Origin: Anaerolineae bacterium | Lineage (GTDB): Bacteria; Chloroflexota; Anaerolineae; B4-G1; SLSP01 | Length of the DNA stretch: 64,000 bases | Direction of reading: 5' to 3' | Assembly (NCBI GenBank): GCA_026645815.1 | Contig: JAPKMR010000018.1 | Span: forward strand, 1-64,000 | Shown here: in pieces, positions 26,156 through 35,822 of the stretch | Layout of the letters: every line of letters begins with the position of its first letter | How positions within the stretch are numbered: the stretch's first letter is position 1 | Program-made: the position numbers and the translations under genes | The notes under the pieces: generated by a model | The model's database searches: none | Seen by the model: the letters and a program-made list of their open reading frames with translations, nothing else | What the model was told of the DNA's origin: nothing

Positions 26156-29023
26156 CTAAAGCAAACCCAGTTCCTGGGCGCGGGCAACGGCTTCGTAACG
26201 GCTGTGCGCCTCGAGTTTGCTATAGATGTTCTTGAGGTGTGAACGCGCGGTATTGCTTGAAATGTAAAGACGGCTTGCGATATCGGTGATGGAGAGACCT
26301 GAGGCTAACAACTTCAGGACCTCCATTTCGCGTTCGGAGAGTAGCGCCGCCGGCGCCGGGGTGAAGAGCGGCGATGGTCGAGGCGTTGCTGCTGGAGCCT
26401 TAGTTTCTGACTCCGCTTCGAAAGCCGCCAGAATGGTGGCGGCATAGGGATGGTGTTTTTTGCTTGCGCTTGTCATTTTCTCCAGGAGTCTGCGCAACGG
26501 CGGTCCTTCATCGAGAAAAGTGCGCAAGTAACCTTCCGGCGCCGCGTTGTTGAGCGCTTGCTCCAGCGTGTCCAGCGCCTCCGATTCTCGTCCCAGGGCA
26601 CTGAGAATCACGGCTTGAAGATCGAGAATCTCGAGAATCATGCCCGGGCGGTCACGGGCAACAAAGCGTGGCATCACGGTTTGCAGCACGTTCAGAGCGG
26701 TATCGTGTTGTCCCTGAATGTGGTGCCAGCGCGCCAGTACCAGCAACTCGTATTTCTGCAGATGTTGTGCGGCGTAAGAATTATCCTCTCGGGGCAGATC
26801 TGCGACGTTCAACCCGCGTTCTTCGAGCCAATGTGCCACGGCAGCAGCACTGGCGAGGTCCCCGGCGGCGGCGCGCTGAACATTGATGCGTGCGCGCAGC
26901 AGTGCCACCAACAAGTCGTCAATGTCGGTCGTGTCAAAGTGGTCGGCGATGGTCTCGGCGCGCCGCAAACTGGCTTCGGCGCCCTCATTATTTCCCCGTT
27001 CGTGTTGCAGTTGCGTCAGACCGATATAGCCATCGAGCGCATTTACCTCGCTCCAGCGCTCGGTCAGAGCGATTCCCTCCTTGAACGCTTCTTCCGCGGC
27101 ATCCAGCGCATTCCACTCGCGGTAGATTTCGCCTAAGCCCATGAGGGCGTTCCCCGCTATGGGCAAACGCTGCCCGCCGGCATCTGTTGCCAGGTCGAGC
27201 GCTTGCTCGTAGAGTTGCCGCGCCCGGTGCAGTTTACCTTCGCGCCATGCCATCTCCGCCTGGTGGCAGAGCACCAGCGCTGCGACCAGGATGTTGCCAG
27301 ATTGGCGACTGACGCGGGTGACTTCTTCCAATAATGCCTTCCCGTCCGCTGTTTGCCCGGTGGCTAACTGGCTGATCCCCAAGCTCCATGCTGCCAGGTT
27401 GCGCATGAAAGTATCTTCAGGGGGGATCTCAGCGAGCGCGCGTTCCGAAAGCATCGCCGCTTTTTCCACTTCACCCCGGTACAGGGCGACAAAACTGAGG
27501 AGGGAGGCGGCTTTGGCAGGGACATGGGCGGTCGTTTGAGGGTTGAAACTCTCGGTGGCGCGTATCGCTGCTTCCAGGCGAGATTCTATCAGTGTCCAGG
27601 GATTCCCTGTCACCAACATGACCCAGGCCTGGTAAAGGCACAAGGTTGGATGGCAGAGAATGGTGGATTCGGGCAGTTGCTCCAACCAGGCGAGGAAGGT
27701 GCGGACCTCGCTGCGCATAAGAACGGCTTCGGCGCTCTGCTCGATAAGGCTCGCTGCGCGTTCAAAGTCTGCGGCTTTCAGAGCGTGTGCGATGGCTTCC
27801 GAAAATTGAGCCTGTGCCTCGTACCACAGACTGGCACGCCGGTGCAATTGGGGCGCTAACTGGGGAGCGGTTTGCGCCAATCGGTTTTGGAGCAGGTCGG
27901 CGAACAGCTGGTGGTAACGATACCATTCCCGGTGATCATCCAGGGGCACGAGGAAGAGATTTGCCGCGTCTAAAGCCTTCAGAATCTCGGTCGAGGCTAG
28001 CGGCGCCGTCTCCGCTTCATCGTTCCATAGTGCATCGCACAGTGCGCCGTTCAGCCGGGTGAGAATGGAGGTGCGGAGCAAGAAGTCCTGGATGGCGGCG
28101 GGTTGGTTTTCCAGCACCTCTTCGATGAAGTAATCCAGCACAAAGCGATTGCTTCCCGCGAAAGCATGGATGAACTGGGTTATATCTGGGGGCGTACCTG
28201 CCTGGTTTGCCGCCTGCAACGCCAGCGAGGCCATCTGCAGACCGGCAACCCAGCCCTCCGTGCGCTTTGCCAGCATGGCGATGTGATCTTCAGTGAAGGC
28301 GATTCCGGTTACTGCGTAGAGGAAAGCTGCTGCCTCCGCATGGGTGAAGCGTAGCTCACCGGCGCGTAGCTCCGTCACCTCTCCCCGTGCTCGCAATCGC
28401 GCAATCGGCAACGGTGGATCAGCGCGGGTCGCGATAACCAGGTGCAGGGTGGGAGGCAAATGATCGAGCAGAAATGTGATGGCTTCGTGGATGGTGTTCT
28501 CATGAATGAGGTGAAGATCATCGAGCACCATCACGCACGGCGTGGGCAAGGTTACCAACTGGTTTAGCAATGCGGTCAGGCGCGCAGGGCTGAGCGGCGC
28601 CATATCCAACTCGGAATCGGGTGAAGTAAATGGCTGTGGGAGGGTGGGCAATGTGTTGAGCGCCGCGACCAGATAGCTCCAAAAGCGTGCCGGGTCGTTA
28701 TCGGTCGCATCGAGTGAAAGCCAGGCGAAGGGGTGAGTGCCAGCGGTAGCCCAGGCGCTCACCAGCGTCGTCTTGCCGAATCCGGCGGGAGCAGCCACGA
28801 GCGTGAGCTTGCGGTGACTTCCAGCCTCGAGCAGTGCGAGCAGGCGCGGTCGCGATACGAGCTCGGGCCGTGGGCGTGGAATATAGAGCTTGGTGGTGAG
28901 AATCTCGATGGTCACAGTTTTTGGTGTGCTTTCCTGATTGATTGCTTTGATTGTAACATCAGGACACATCTGAGGCAAGCCCTTAATAAAACTCTGAGTC
29001 GTCAGAATTGCGCTATGGAACAA
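26156..29023 (-). CDS. MalT-like LuxR-family regulator (LAL type)
   Basis: A large ATP-dependent activator of 955 residues. It begins with the conserved entry LTTKLYIPRPRPELVSRPRL (about 43-62) and Walker A LVAAPAGFGKTTLVSAWA (about 75-92). Walker B-like VMVLDDLHLI follows, then the RADPPLPIARLRARGE sensor region. A central TPR-like solenoid (about 370-840) precedes a C-terminal LuxR helix-turn-helix, LSEREMEVLKLLASGLSITD. In MalT, inducer and ATP binding cause oligomerisation on promoter DNA. The exact start is uncertain; an internal Met at residue 19 (MCPDVTIK) is also possible. It is divergent from lhr and upstream of the small protein, dikinase and exporter genes, its likeliest targets. 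Confidence 0.92.
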   Translation of the reverse strand: MFHSAILTTQSFIKGLPQMCPDVTIKAINQESTPKTVTIEILTTKLYIPRPRPELVSRPRLLALLEAGSHRKLTLVAAPAGFGKTTLVSAWATAGTHPFAWLSLDATDNDPARFWSYLVAALNTLPTLPQPFTSPDSELDMAPLSPARLTALLNQLVTLPTPCVMVLDDLHLIHENTIHEAITFLLDHLPPTLHLVIATRADPPLPIARLRARGEVTELRAGELRFTHAEAAAFLYAVTGIAFTEDHIAMLAKRTEGWVAGLQMASLALQAANQAGTPPDITQFIHAFAGSNRFVLDYFIEEVLENQPAAIQDFLLRTSILTRLNGALCDALWNDEAETAPLASTEILKALDAANLFLVPLDDHREWYRYHQLFADLLQNRLAQTAPQLAPQLHRRASLWYEAQAQFSEAIAHALKAADFERAASLIEQSAEAVLMRSEVRTFLAWLEQLPESTILCHPTLCLYQAWVMLVTGNPWTLIESRLEAAIRATESFNPQTTAHVPAKAASLLSFVALYRGEVEKAAMLSERALAEIPPEDTFMRNLAAWSLGISQLATGQTADGKALLEEVTRVSRQSGNILVAALVLCHQAEMAWREGKLHRARQLYEQALDLATDAGGQRLPIAGNALMGLGEIYREWNALDAAEEAFKEGIALTERWSEVNALDGYIGLTQLQHERGNNEGAEASLRRAETIADHFDTTDIDDLLVALLRARINVQRAAAGDLASAAAVAHWLEERGLNVADLPREDNSYAAQHLQKYELLVLARWHHIQGQHDTALNVLQTVMPRFVARDRPGMILEILDLQAVILSALGRESEALDTLEQALNNAAPEGYLRTFLDEGPPLRRLLEKMTSASKKHHPYAATILAAFEAESETKAPAATPRPSPLFTPAPAALLSEREMEVLKLLASGLSITDIASRLYISSNTARSHLKNIYSKLEAHSRYEAVARAQELGLL

Positions 29024-29131
29024 TCGGCCTATACTTGGGTTTGGAGAGGTATGCTGAATCTCGATATTCCTATGGGCGCCTTCTCTCTTTCCAAAATACA
29101 GACACCCTCAAGCACAAAAGGTGAGTGACTC

Positions 29132-32100
29132 ATGCCCACAACTGCTCTGACTGCTTTCCTGCCCCCTGTCCGCACCTGGTTCGAGACGACTTTTGGTGTG
29201 CCGACGCCGCCGCAGGCGCAAGGTTGGTCTCCCATCCAGCGCGGTGAGCACACTCTCATTCTTGCGCCTACAGGCTCCGGTAAGACGCTCTCCGCGTTTT
29301 TGTGGGGTATTGATCAGCTGTTTCGCGAGTTATCCGGTTCAGCGGATCAGCCTCCCGGTAAATCCGAGGTTGAGGCAGGTATCCGCCTGGTTTATGTCTC
29401 ACCATTGAAGGCGTTGAACAATGATATTCATCGCAACCTGCGCGCGCCTCTGGAGGGCATCCGTGCTCAGGCGGAGGCTCTGGGCATTGATCTCCCTGAA
29501 ATTCGTGTTGCCGTGCGCTCCGGAGATACACCCCAACGTGAGCGGCAGGCGATGTTGCGCCAGTCACCGCATATCCTTATCACCACGCCGGAATCGCTCT
29601 ATTTGCTGCTCACCAGCCCAAAGGCACGGGAGTTATTCCGCAATGTTCGTACCGTCATCGTGGATGAGATTCACACCCTTGTGGGTAATAAACGTGGGGT
29701 TCACCTTACACTCAGCCTGGAGCGCTTACAGCATCTCGTGAACCGCCCCATTCAGCGTATCGGGCTTTCCGCGACGATTGAGCCGTTGGATGAGGCTGCG
29801 CGTTTCCTGGGAGGCTACGAATGGCGCGAAGATGCATCAGAAACCAAAAACCAGGGATCAGAAAACGCCCCGTCGCTTTTGCTCGTGCCGCGCCCTGTCA
29901 CTATCGTCAATGCAGCTTATCAGAAATCACTCGACTTGCGGGTGATGACCACGGTGGATGATTTTCGCAATCTGCCTGGTCAATCCGTATGGCCCTCGAT
30001 CATTCCGCAGGTGCTCGACCTCATTCGCAGCCACGAGACGACGCTCGTTTTCACCAACAATCGCCGCCTTGCGGAGCGTGCGGGCGATTACCTCAATGAG
30101 CAGTGGTTCGCGGAGGGGACGGGCAAAACCACCGGGTTGATTCGCGGCGGCGTTGTGACCGGCATCGGTATGATGGCGACCGGCGATGGCACGCGCGCCG
30201 GTCCCGTCCGCGTGCATCATGGCAGTGTGGCGAAGGAAGCGCGTCTGGAGTTGGAACGTCAGCTCAAGGCAGGGGAACTGCCGGCCCTTGTGGGGACCTC
30301 CTCGCTGGAGCTGGGCATTGATATCGGCGCCGTGGACCTGGTCGTGCAGCTGCAGTCTCCCAAATCTGTGGCGCAGGGCTTGCAGCGCGTCGGGCGCTCT
30401 GGGCATTTGGTCGGGAAGACGAGCGTCGGGCGCATCTTCCCCACGCACCGCGAGGATGTGGTCGAAGCAGCGGCTATTGCAGGCGGAATGTTGCGCGGCG
30501 AGGTGGAACCCACGCGCACGCCACGTCACCCGCTGGATGTGCTCGCGCAGCAGATTGTGGCGATGGTCTCCGTCGAACCGTGGCGTGTGGAGGACTTGTT
30601 CGCGTTGGTCCGTTGTGCTTATCCCTACACCGATCTCAGCGCTCGTGCCCTCCAAACCACGCTGGAAATGCTTGCCGGGCGCTACCCCAGTCAGGCTTAT
30701 CGGGAGTTGCGCGCGCGATTGGATTGGGACCGCGTCAACAATAAGCTGGCGCCACTCCCAGGCTCGCGGATGCTCGCGTTGACTAATGGCGGCACCATTC
30801 CCAACACGGGCGCCTTTGGCGCCTATCTAGGCGATGGCAAGACCAAGCTCGGCGAACTGGATGAGGAATTCGTTTTTGAGACCCGTATTGGCGATACGCT
30901 CATGCTTGGTTCGCAGGTCTGGCGTGTGGTGGATGTGACGGATGACCGGGTGATTGTATCCGAAGCGCCGGGCGCGATTCCTCGTATGCCTTTCTGGCGT
31001 GGCGATTTCCCCTGGCGTCCCTACGAACTGGGAAAACGTGTAGGCGCTTTCCGCCGCGCGGTGGTGACGCACCTGCTGCAGGCGCGTCGTGAAGCCGGGT
31101 TGGAAGATGTGGCGTATCGCGAAATGTTGCGGATGTTCCGCTCTGGAGAACATGGGGAAGCGGTGGAGGAGTGCGAAGTTCTTCCTGCATTGCGTGCTGC
31201 TGTGGCGAAGGTTCTCGCCTGGCTTTCCGAGGACTATGCACTGGATGCGCGCTCTGCCTGGCATACTCTGGATTATCTTGCGGGGCAGCTTGATCAGACG
31301 GGCGGCGTTGCTTCCGATGAGATGATTTTGGCGGAGGTCTTTGACGATGCCCTGGGCGATCCACGCCTGGTGATTCACTCGCCGTTTGGCGGGCGTGTCA
31401 ACGGTCCCTGGGGGTTGGCATTGGCGAGTGCGCTCCGCGAACGCGCCGGCATCCAGATTGAGGTAGAGACCAACGATGACGGTATCCTGTTGCGCCTGCT
31501 GGACACCGAGACAGAGTTCCCCTTGGATATTGTGACCGGCATCGGACCTGCGGAGGCGCGTGAACGCATCCTGCGTGAACTGCCTGAATCTGCTGTCTTT
31601 GGTGCGCGTTTCCGCCAGAACGCGGCGCGGGCGTTGCTGTTGCCCGGTGTGGGCAAGGGCAAACGCACGCCCTTCTGGCTACAACGGCTCCGAGCGCGGG
31701 ATTTGTTGCAGGTCGTTCGCAAATTCGATGACTTTCCCATCATCGCCGAAACTTACCGCGATTGCCTGCAGGATGTGCTCGATTTGCCACACCTGGAAGA
31801 GGTGCTCACCGGCATAAAGCAGGGCACGATCGGGGTGGCGGTTATCGAGTCTGCTACTCCCTCGCCAGTGGCGCAGAGCCTGCTCTGGGATTTCGTCAAT
31901 ACGCACATGTATGAGTGGGATGCGCCCAAAGCGGAGCAGCAGTTGCAGCTCCTTGCCGTGAACCGCGATTTGTTGCAGGACTTGCTCAAAGATGTGGCGC
32001 TGGATGAGTTATTGCGCCCCGAAGCCATCGAAACTGTGCGCGCGCAACTACAGCACACTTTGTCGAACGCACGGGTGCGCAATTCTGCAGAGCTCGCGGT

Positions 32101-33925
32101 GCTGTTGCAGCAACTGGGCGATCTCTCCTCGAGCGAGATTGCGCAGCGCGCCACAGTGGAGCCTTCCGGTTGGATTACCGAGCTCACGGGCGAAGGGCGT
32201 CTTATTGGCATGGAGATTCCCACAGCTGTGGGTATTGAGTGGCGTTGGGTATTAGTGGAAATGGCGGAGGATTATCGCGCGGCGTTTGTGACGCCCGAGG
32301 TTGAAGGTGCAGAGACGGCGCGCCGCGTGATTCTGCAACGTTTTCTGGCAAACTCCGGACCGGTTACGCTGGAAGGCATCCGCGCGCGCTACGCCTTCCC
32401 CGAAGACTGGTTGCAGGCGGAGCTTGACCGTCTCATCGAGGCGCGCGACCTCGTGCATGGACGCTTCACACCGCAGACCGAAGCTGCTGCCGAATTCGTG
32501 GACCGTCGCGCGCTGGAACAGATTCACCGTCGCACGCTTCACATTCTGCGCCAGGAGGTGCAACCGGCGCCCTTCACCCTCTACGCGGATTTCCTCGCGC
32601 ACTGGCAACAACTCCATCCCGCGGAGCGTCTGGCGGGGGCGGGCGGGTTGACGCGACTGTTGCAACAACTCCGCGCCGCGCCGGTGGTGGGTCGCATCTG
32701 GGAGCGTGATGTACTGGCGCTGCGCTTGCTCGATTACGACCCCGTGGAGTTGGAGACGCTTTGCCGTAGCGGCGATTTGATCTGGGTTGGCGCGGGTGGC
32801 GCGGACCCACGACGGGCGCGAGTGCGCTTTCTCTTTCGGGGGGAGGGTAATGTCTACCTTGAGCCGGCGCCGGCAGATTTGGGTATCTTGAGTGAGACGG
32901 CGCATCCTGTTTATGACTTCCTCAAGTCGGAGGGTGCGAGCTTCTTCAATGATATCGCTGCAGCGCTGGAACTTGAGGATGCTGCTATTGAGAGCGCTCT
33001 CATCGAATTAACACTTGCGGGATTGGTGGCCAATGATAGCCTGGAATCGCTGCGGCGACTTGTAGAGGTGAGTCGTCCCCAACCCCAGTCGCGGCAACCC
33101 TACAGCTCGCTCGAAGCCGAACTCGCGCAGCGGCGGGAGGCTTTGGGATTGGGGGTTCGCTCTCCAGGTCGTAAGCCTGATTTAGCTCGCTACCGCTCGG
33201 CGCGGGACCGTGTGCGCCAGCGCGTGGAACGCACGACATCGCCGCGCTGGGTAGGACGCTGGTCGCCCGTCCATCGCTTTAGCGTATTGGGAAAAGCGCT
33301 CCCCGTGGCAGAACGGGTTGCGCAGCAGACCCGCCAGCTGTTGGCTCGCTATGGTGTGGTCACGCACGAGTGCCTGGAGGGCGAGATTGGCGCGTGGGAT
33401 TGGAGTTTGATCTACCCGCAGCTGCAACGTTTGGAACTGCGGGGCGAGGTGCGGCGGGGATACTTTGTGCAGGGCTTGTCTGGGGTGCAATTTGCACTCC
33501 CCGAAGTGGTGGAGCGCCTGCGCGCCTTGCGCGATACTCTGGAAGAAGCGCCTGCGCCTGTGGTGCTCAATGCCTGTGATCCTGCCAATCTGTGGGGCGC
33601 GGTGCGCGAAGGAGGTCCTCTCACGGCGCAAGATGAACCGTTGACTTTCGCGCGCGTTCCTTCGACGTGGCTTGTGCAGGTGCGCGGATTGCCGGTTTTG
33701 GTCGCCATGAATGGCGGCGCGGACCTTCTGACGTCCCAAGGGACGGATGAGTTGACCCTGCAGCAGGCACTGCGGGCGCTCTTCCTGCATCTAGGTCAGA
33801 CCGAGACGCGCGTGATACTCCAGACGTGGAACGGCGAACCGGTGCTCGAAAGCCCCGGCAAAGCGCTGCTGGAAGCTGTGGGCGCTATCCGCTATTATCC
33901 CGGTATGGTATGGGAGCGACGCTAA
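29132..33925 (+). CDS. lhr: Lhr-type large ATP-dependent DNA helicase
   Basis: A 1597-residue superfamily 2 helicase of the long Lhr class (E. coli Lhr is about 1538 residues). Helicase motifs are APTGSGKTLSAFLWGID (I), VIVDEIHTLVGNKRG (II), LSATI (III), GTSSLELGIDIGAVDLVVQL (V) and GLQRVGRSGH (VI). After the Lhr core winged-helix and beta-bundle region (to about 860), an extended C-terminal half carries RRVILQRFLANSGPVTLEGIRARYAF and further winged-helix-like segments. E. coli Lhr is a 3'-5' translocase in DNA repair, and its C-terminal part has been reported to have uracil-DNA glycosylase activity. The gene has its own divergent promoter region with the MalT-like gene. Confidence 0.94.
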   Translation: MPTTALTAFLPPVRTWFETTFGVPTPPQAQGWSPIQRGEHTLILAPTGSGKTLSAFLWGIDQLFRELSGSADQPPGKSEVEAGIRLVYVSPLKALNNDIHRNLRAPLEGIRAQAEALGIDLPEIRVAVRSGDTPQRERQAMLRQSPHILITTPESLYLLLTSPKARELFRNVRTVIVDEIHTLVGNKRGVHLTLSLERLQHLVNRPIQRIGLSATIEPLDEAARFLGGYEWREDASETKNQGSENAPSLLLVPRPVTIVNAAYQKSLDLRVMTTVDDFRNLPGQSVWPSIIPQVLDLIRSHETTLVFTNNRRLAERAGDYLNEQWFAEGTGKTTGLIRGGVVTGIGMMATGDGTRAGPVRVHHGSVAKEARLELERQLKAGELPALVGTSSLELGIDIGAVDLVVQLQSPKSVAQGLQRVGRSGHLVGKTSVGRIFPTHREDVVEAAAIAGGMLRGEVEPTRTPRHPLDVLAQQIVAMVSVEPWRVEDLFALVRCAYPYTDLSARALQTTLEMLAGRYPSQAYRELRARLDWDRVNNKLAPLPGSRMLALTNGGTIPNTGAFGAYLGDGKTKLGELDEEFVFETRIGDTLMLGSQVWRVVDVTDDRVIVSEAPGAIPRMPFWRGDFPWRPYELGKRVGAFRRAVVTHLLQARREAGLEDVAYREMLRMFRSGEHGEAVEECEVLPALRAAVAKVLAWLSEDYALDARSAWHTLDYLAGQLDQTGGVASDEMILAEVFDDALGDPRLVIHSPFGGRVNGPWGLALASALRERAGIQIEVETNDDGILLRLLDTETEFPLDIVTGIGPAEARERILRELPESAVFGARFRQNAARALLLPGVGKGKRTPFWLQRLRARDLLQVVRKFDDFPIIAETYRDCLQDVLDLPHLEEVLTGIKQGTIGVAVIESATPSPVAQSLLWDFVNTHMYEWDAPKAEQQLQLLAVNRDLLQDLLKDVALDELLRPEAIETVRAQLQHTLSNARVRNSAELAVLLQQLGDLSSSEIAQRATVEPSGWITELTGEGRLIGMEIPTAVGIEWRWVLVEMAEDYRAAFVTPEVEGAETARRVILQRFLANSGPVTLEGIRARYAFPEDWLQAELDRLIEARDLVHGRFTPQTEAAAEFVDRRALEQIHRRTLHILRQEVQPAPFTLYADFLAHWQQLHPAERLAGAGGLTRLLQQLRAAPVVGRIWERDVLALRLLDYDPVELETLCRSGDLIWVGAGGADPRRARVRFLFRGEGNVYLEPAPADLGILSETAHPVYDFLKSEGASFFNDIAAALELEDAAIESALIELTLAGLVANDSLESLRRLVEVSRPQPQSRQPYSSLEAELAQRREALGLGVRSPGRKPDLARYRSARDRVRQRVERTTSPRWVGRWSPVHRFSVLGKALPVAERVAQQTRQLLARYGVVTHECLEGEIGAWDWSLIYPQLQRLELRGEVRRGYFVQGLSGVQFALPEVVERLRALRDTLEEAPAPVVLNACDPANLWGAVREGGPLTAQDEPLTFARVPSTWLVQVRGLPVLVAMNGGADLLTSQGTDELTLQQALRALFLHLGQTETRVILQTWNGEPVLESPGKALLEAVGAIRYYPGMVWERR

Positions 33926-33967
33926 AGCGCTCTCTGGAACCTGAAAGCGCAAGGGGGAAGAGAGACC

Positions 33968-34381
33968 ATGATCGTTGAAGAACACCGCGATGGGTACACG
34001 CTTAGCACCGATAAAGGCATCCACGCTTTCCTCTCTGAGCGCTCGTATTGGGCGCAGGGACGCTCGCGCGAGGTGGTAGAGCGCACCATTGAAACCTCAC
34101 TCTGTTTTGGAATCTACGCGCAGCAGGAGTTGGTCGCCTTTGCGCGCGTTGTGACCGACTACGCTACATTTGGTTGGGTGTGCGATGTCCTTGTGCTCGA
34201 ATCCCACCGCGGGCGTGGTTTGGGGAAGTGGTTGATTGAGGCTGTCGTGCACCATCCTGAATTGCAGGGATTGAAGCGTTTGCTGCTCGCTACTCGCGAC
34301 GCGGAGTATGGTGGGTTCGTGCCCTTGCAAGCTCCAGAACGCTGGATGGAGCGCCTGATGCAACCTCCTGTTGCATCCTGA
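33968..34381 (+). CDS. GNAT-family N-acetyltransferase
   Basis: A 137-residue acyl-CoA-dependent acetyltransferase. The acetyl-CoA loop is VLESHRGRGLGKWLIEAVV (R-x-x-G-x-G/A motif). The downstream beta-strand region LLLATRDAEYGGF and the final GFVPLQAPERWMERL match the small GNAT subgroup whose members end in F-x-P-L-x-x-P-x-x-W-M. It starts 42 bp after lhr and is likely co-transcribed with it. The acceptor substrate cannot be told from sequence. Confidence 0.88.
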   Translation: MIVEEHRDGYTLSTDKGIHAFLSERSYWAQGRSREVVERTIETSLCFGIYAQQELVAFARVVTDYATFGWVCDVLVLESHRGRGLGKWLIEAVVHHPELQGLKRLLLATRDAEYGGFVPLQAPERWMERLMQPPVAS

Positions 34382-34557
34382 GATTTGCACCACGGAGACC
34401 GGTCACCGCAAGAATCGTCAAGTGCGAGGCTACCTCTGCACCTATCCGAGCGCAAATCGGCAAGGGGCGTCAAGACTTCAGCGAATAGGTTGGTTATACT
34501 GAAGGGTGAATCCGGGCAGACAACGCCGGTTCATAGTTCACCTTCAGGAGGGGTCGC

Positions 34558-35040
34558 ATGGATGCGCAGGAATTTGTGGTAAAACCGATTGGTTATGTGC
34601 GGGCGGGTGAAGAGGGTTTCCGCCTGGAGCTGGCGCCGGAGTACCGGTGTGCTTTGGAAGGGCTTGACGGTTTCGGACACGTGCTGGTGTTGTGGTGGTG
34701 CCACCTGTACGATGAGTACCGCGAGGTGCTGGAAGTGCCGCAGCCCTACACTCACGGTCCCGAAGTCATGGGCATTTTCGCCACGCGCGCTCCCGTGCGT
34801 CCCAATCCCATCGCGGTGACCGTGGCGGAAGTTCAGCGGGTGGACCAGGCACAAGGCATCATCTATCTTCCTTACATGGATGCGGAAGATGGCACCCCTA
34901 TCCTTGATATCAAGCCCTATCACCCCTCGGATGACCGTGTGCGTGACATTGCTCGTCCTGCGTGGTGCGCGCATTGGCCCGCGTGGTTTGAGGATTCTGC
35001 GAGCTTTGACTGGGATGCGGAGTTCGTCAACGCGCATTAG
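34558..35040 (+). CDS. TrmO-like tRNA methyltransferase (TsaA/UPF0066 fold)
   Basis: A 160-residue protein with the TrmO beta-barrel signature: VVKPIGYVR at the N-terminus, LEGLDGFGHVLVLWWCH, the S-adenosylmethionine-binding GIFATRAPVRPNPIAVT, and LDIKPYHPSDD. TrmO N6-methylates t6A37 in tRNA-Thr of E. coli. Many bacterial single-domain homologues lack the E. coli C-terminal extension, as here, and some may act on other substrates. The start follows AGGAGG by seven bases. It is flanked by a 176-bp gap with no recognisable feature and by a strong terminator. Confidence 0.85.
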   Translation: MDAQEFVVKPIGYVRAGEEGFRLELAPEYRCALEGLDGFGHVLVLWWCHLYDEYREVLEVPQPYTHGPEVMGIFATRAPVRPNPIAVTVAEVQRVDQAQGIIYLPYMDAEDGTPILDIKPYHPSDDRVRDIARPAWCAHWPAWFEDSASFDWDAEFVNAH

Positions 35041-35050
35041 CAGCAACAAG

Positions 35051-35082
35051 AAAATACCGCCGGGTGTATCCGGCGGTATTTT
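35051..35082 (+). terminator. Intrinsic terminator of the TrmO-like gene
   Basis: AAAATACCGCCGG, loop GTGTAT, then CCGGCGGTATTTT: a 13-bp perfect stem ending in T-rich sequence, 10 bp after the stop codon. Confidence 0.85.
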
Positions 35083-35120
35083 GGTAACTGTTCCGCGTTA
35101 CCCCGCTAGCCACCACAAGA

Positions 35121-35188
35121 GCGGCTGAAGCCGCGGTTTTAAGGGTGATTTTCGATGCCGCGCGCAGCGCGGCATCGAAAATCACCCT
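35121..35188. repeat. Intergenic double hairpin, family B copy 1
   Basis: A small hairpin GCGGCT-GA-AGCCGC (35121-35134) is followed by a 22-bp perfect stem (35142-35188), with left arm AGGGTGATTTTCGATGCCGCGC and loop GCA. Downstream, GTGCCTTGTGATGGAAG (about 35215-35231) also follows the hairpin at 36672-36735. The element lies between a terminator and the GyrI-like gene and encodes nothing. Confidence 0.75.
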
Positions 35189-35306
35189 CTTTAACGAACT
35201 TTAGTCCGCAGTGTGTGCCTTGTGATGGAAGTCTAAGCAGTTACGTATTTTGCATGCCTGTGAATGCAGGTACACTTGGGGCAGTAGAAAACATCGGGAG
35301 GTTGGC

Positions 35307-35813
35307 ATGAAAGCAGCGATTACTGAACAGCCAACACGGCTATTGGCGGGCTTTGACTTCTTCGGCGATCCATTTCGTAGCCACGGTGGTTGGAGCGCCG
35401 ATAACGCTATTGGGCGCCTGTGGCAACGTTGGGGCGAATACTGGTATTCTGTCGGGATGGCGGAGTTGCCTATCAAGGATCCCACCGCGTGTTACGAGTT
35501 CCACATCTACCACCCGGAGACACTGCAAACCGGCGAGTTCGAGATCTTTGTGGGCGTGGAGGTGACCCAACTCGCGGATTTGCCGCTTGCCGTTGTAGGG
35601 AAAACGTTGCCTGGGGGGCGCTACGCTGTATTTACACTTGCCGGTGAGGAAATCGCCTCGGATTGGATCTGGGAGCTGGATCACGCCTGGTTGCCGAAGT
35701 TGGGAGTTCAGCGCCTCACGACTTTCAGTGTGCAGCGTTATGATGAACGTTTCAAGAGCGTGGAAAACCTTTCCGAATCTGAATTAGAAGTCTACATTCC
35801 CTTGCTCCCTTGA
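35307..35813 (+). CDS. Stand-alone GyrI-like/AraC effector-binding domain protein
   Basis: A 168-residue protein of the SHV2/GyrI-like small-molecule-binding superfamily. Features are the central YEFHIYHPETLQTGEFEIFVGVEV, the LPGGRYAVFTLAGEEI strand, the WIWELDHAWLPKLG segment and a closing ELEVYIPL. The Met at 35307 is chosen because GGGAGG lies upstream and the ORF-track extension is not family-like. The stop is only 9 bp before the AraC-type gene, whose own C-terminal domain is related. The two may bind the same ligand; a sequestering or anti-activator role is possible but unproven. Confidence 0.8.
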   Translation: MKAAITEQPTRLLAGFDFFGDPFRSHGGWSADNAIGRLWQRWGEYWYSVGMAELPIKDPTACYEFHIYHPETLQTGEFEIFVGVEVTQLADLPLAVVGKTLPGGRYAVFTLAGEEIASDWIWELDHAWLPKLGVQRLTTFSVQRYDERFKSVENLSESELEVYIPLLP

Positions 35814-35822
35814 GGTTGGCTG

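Noticed and set aside
34382-34557. Search for a promoter or small gene between the GNAT and TrmO-like genes.
   Set aside because: No convincing promoter pair, hairpin or coding frame is visible beyond the AGGAGG site next to the TrmO-like start.
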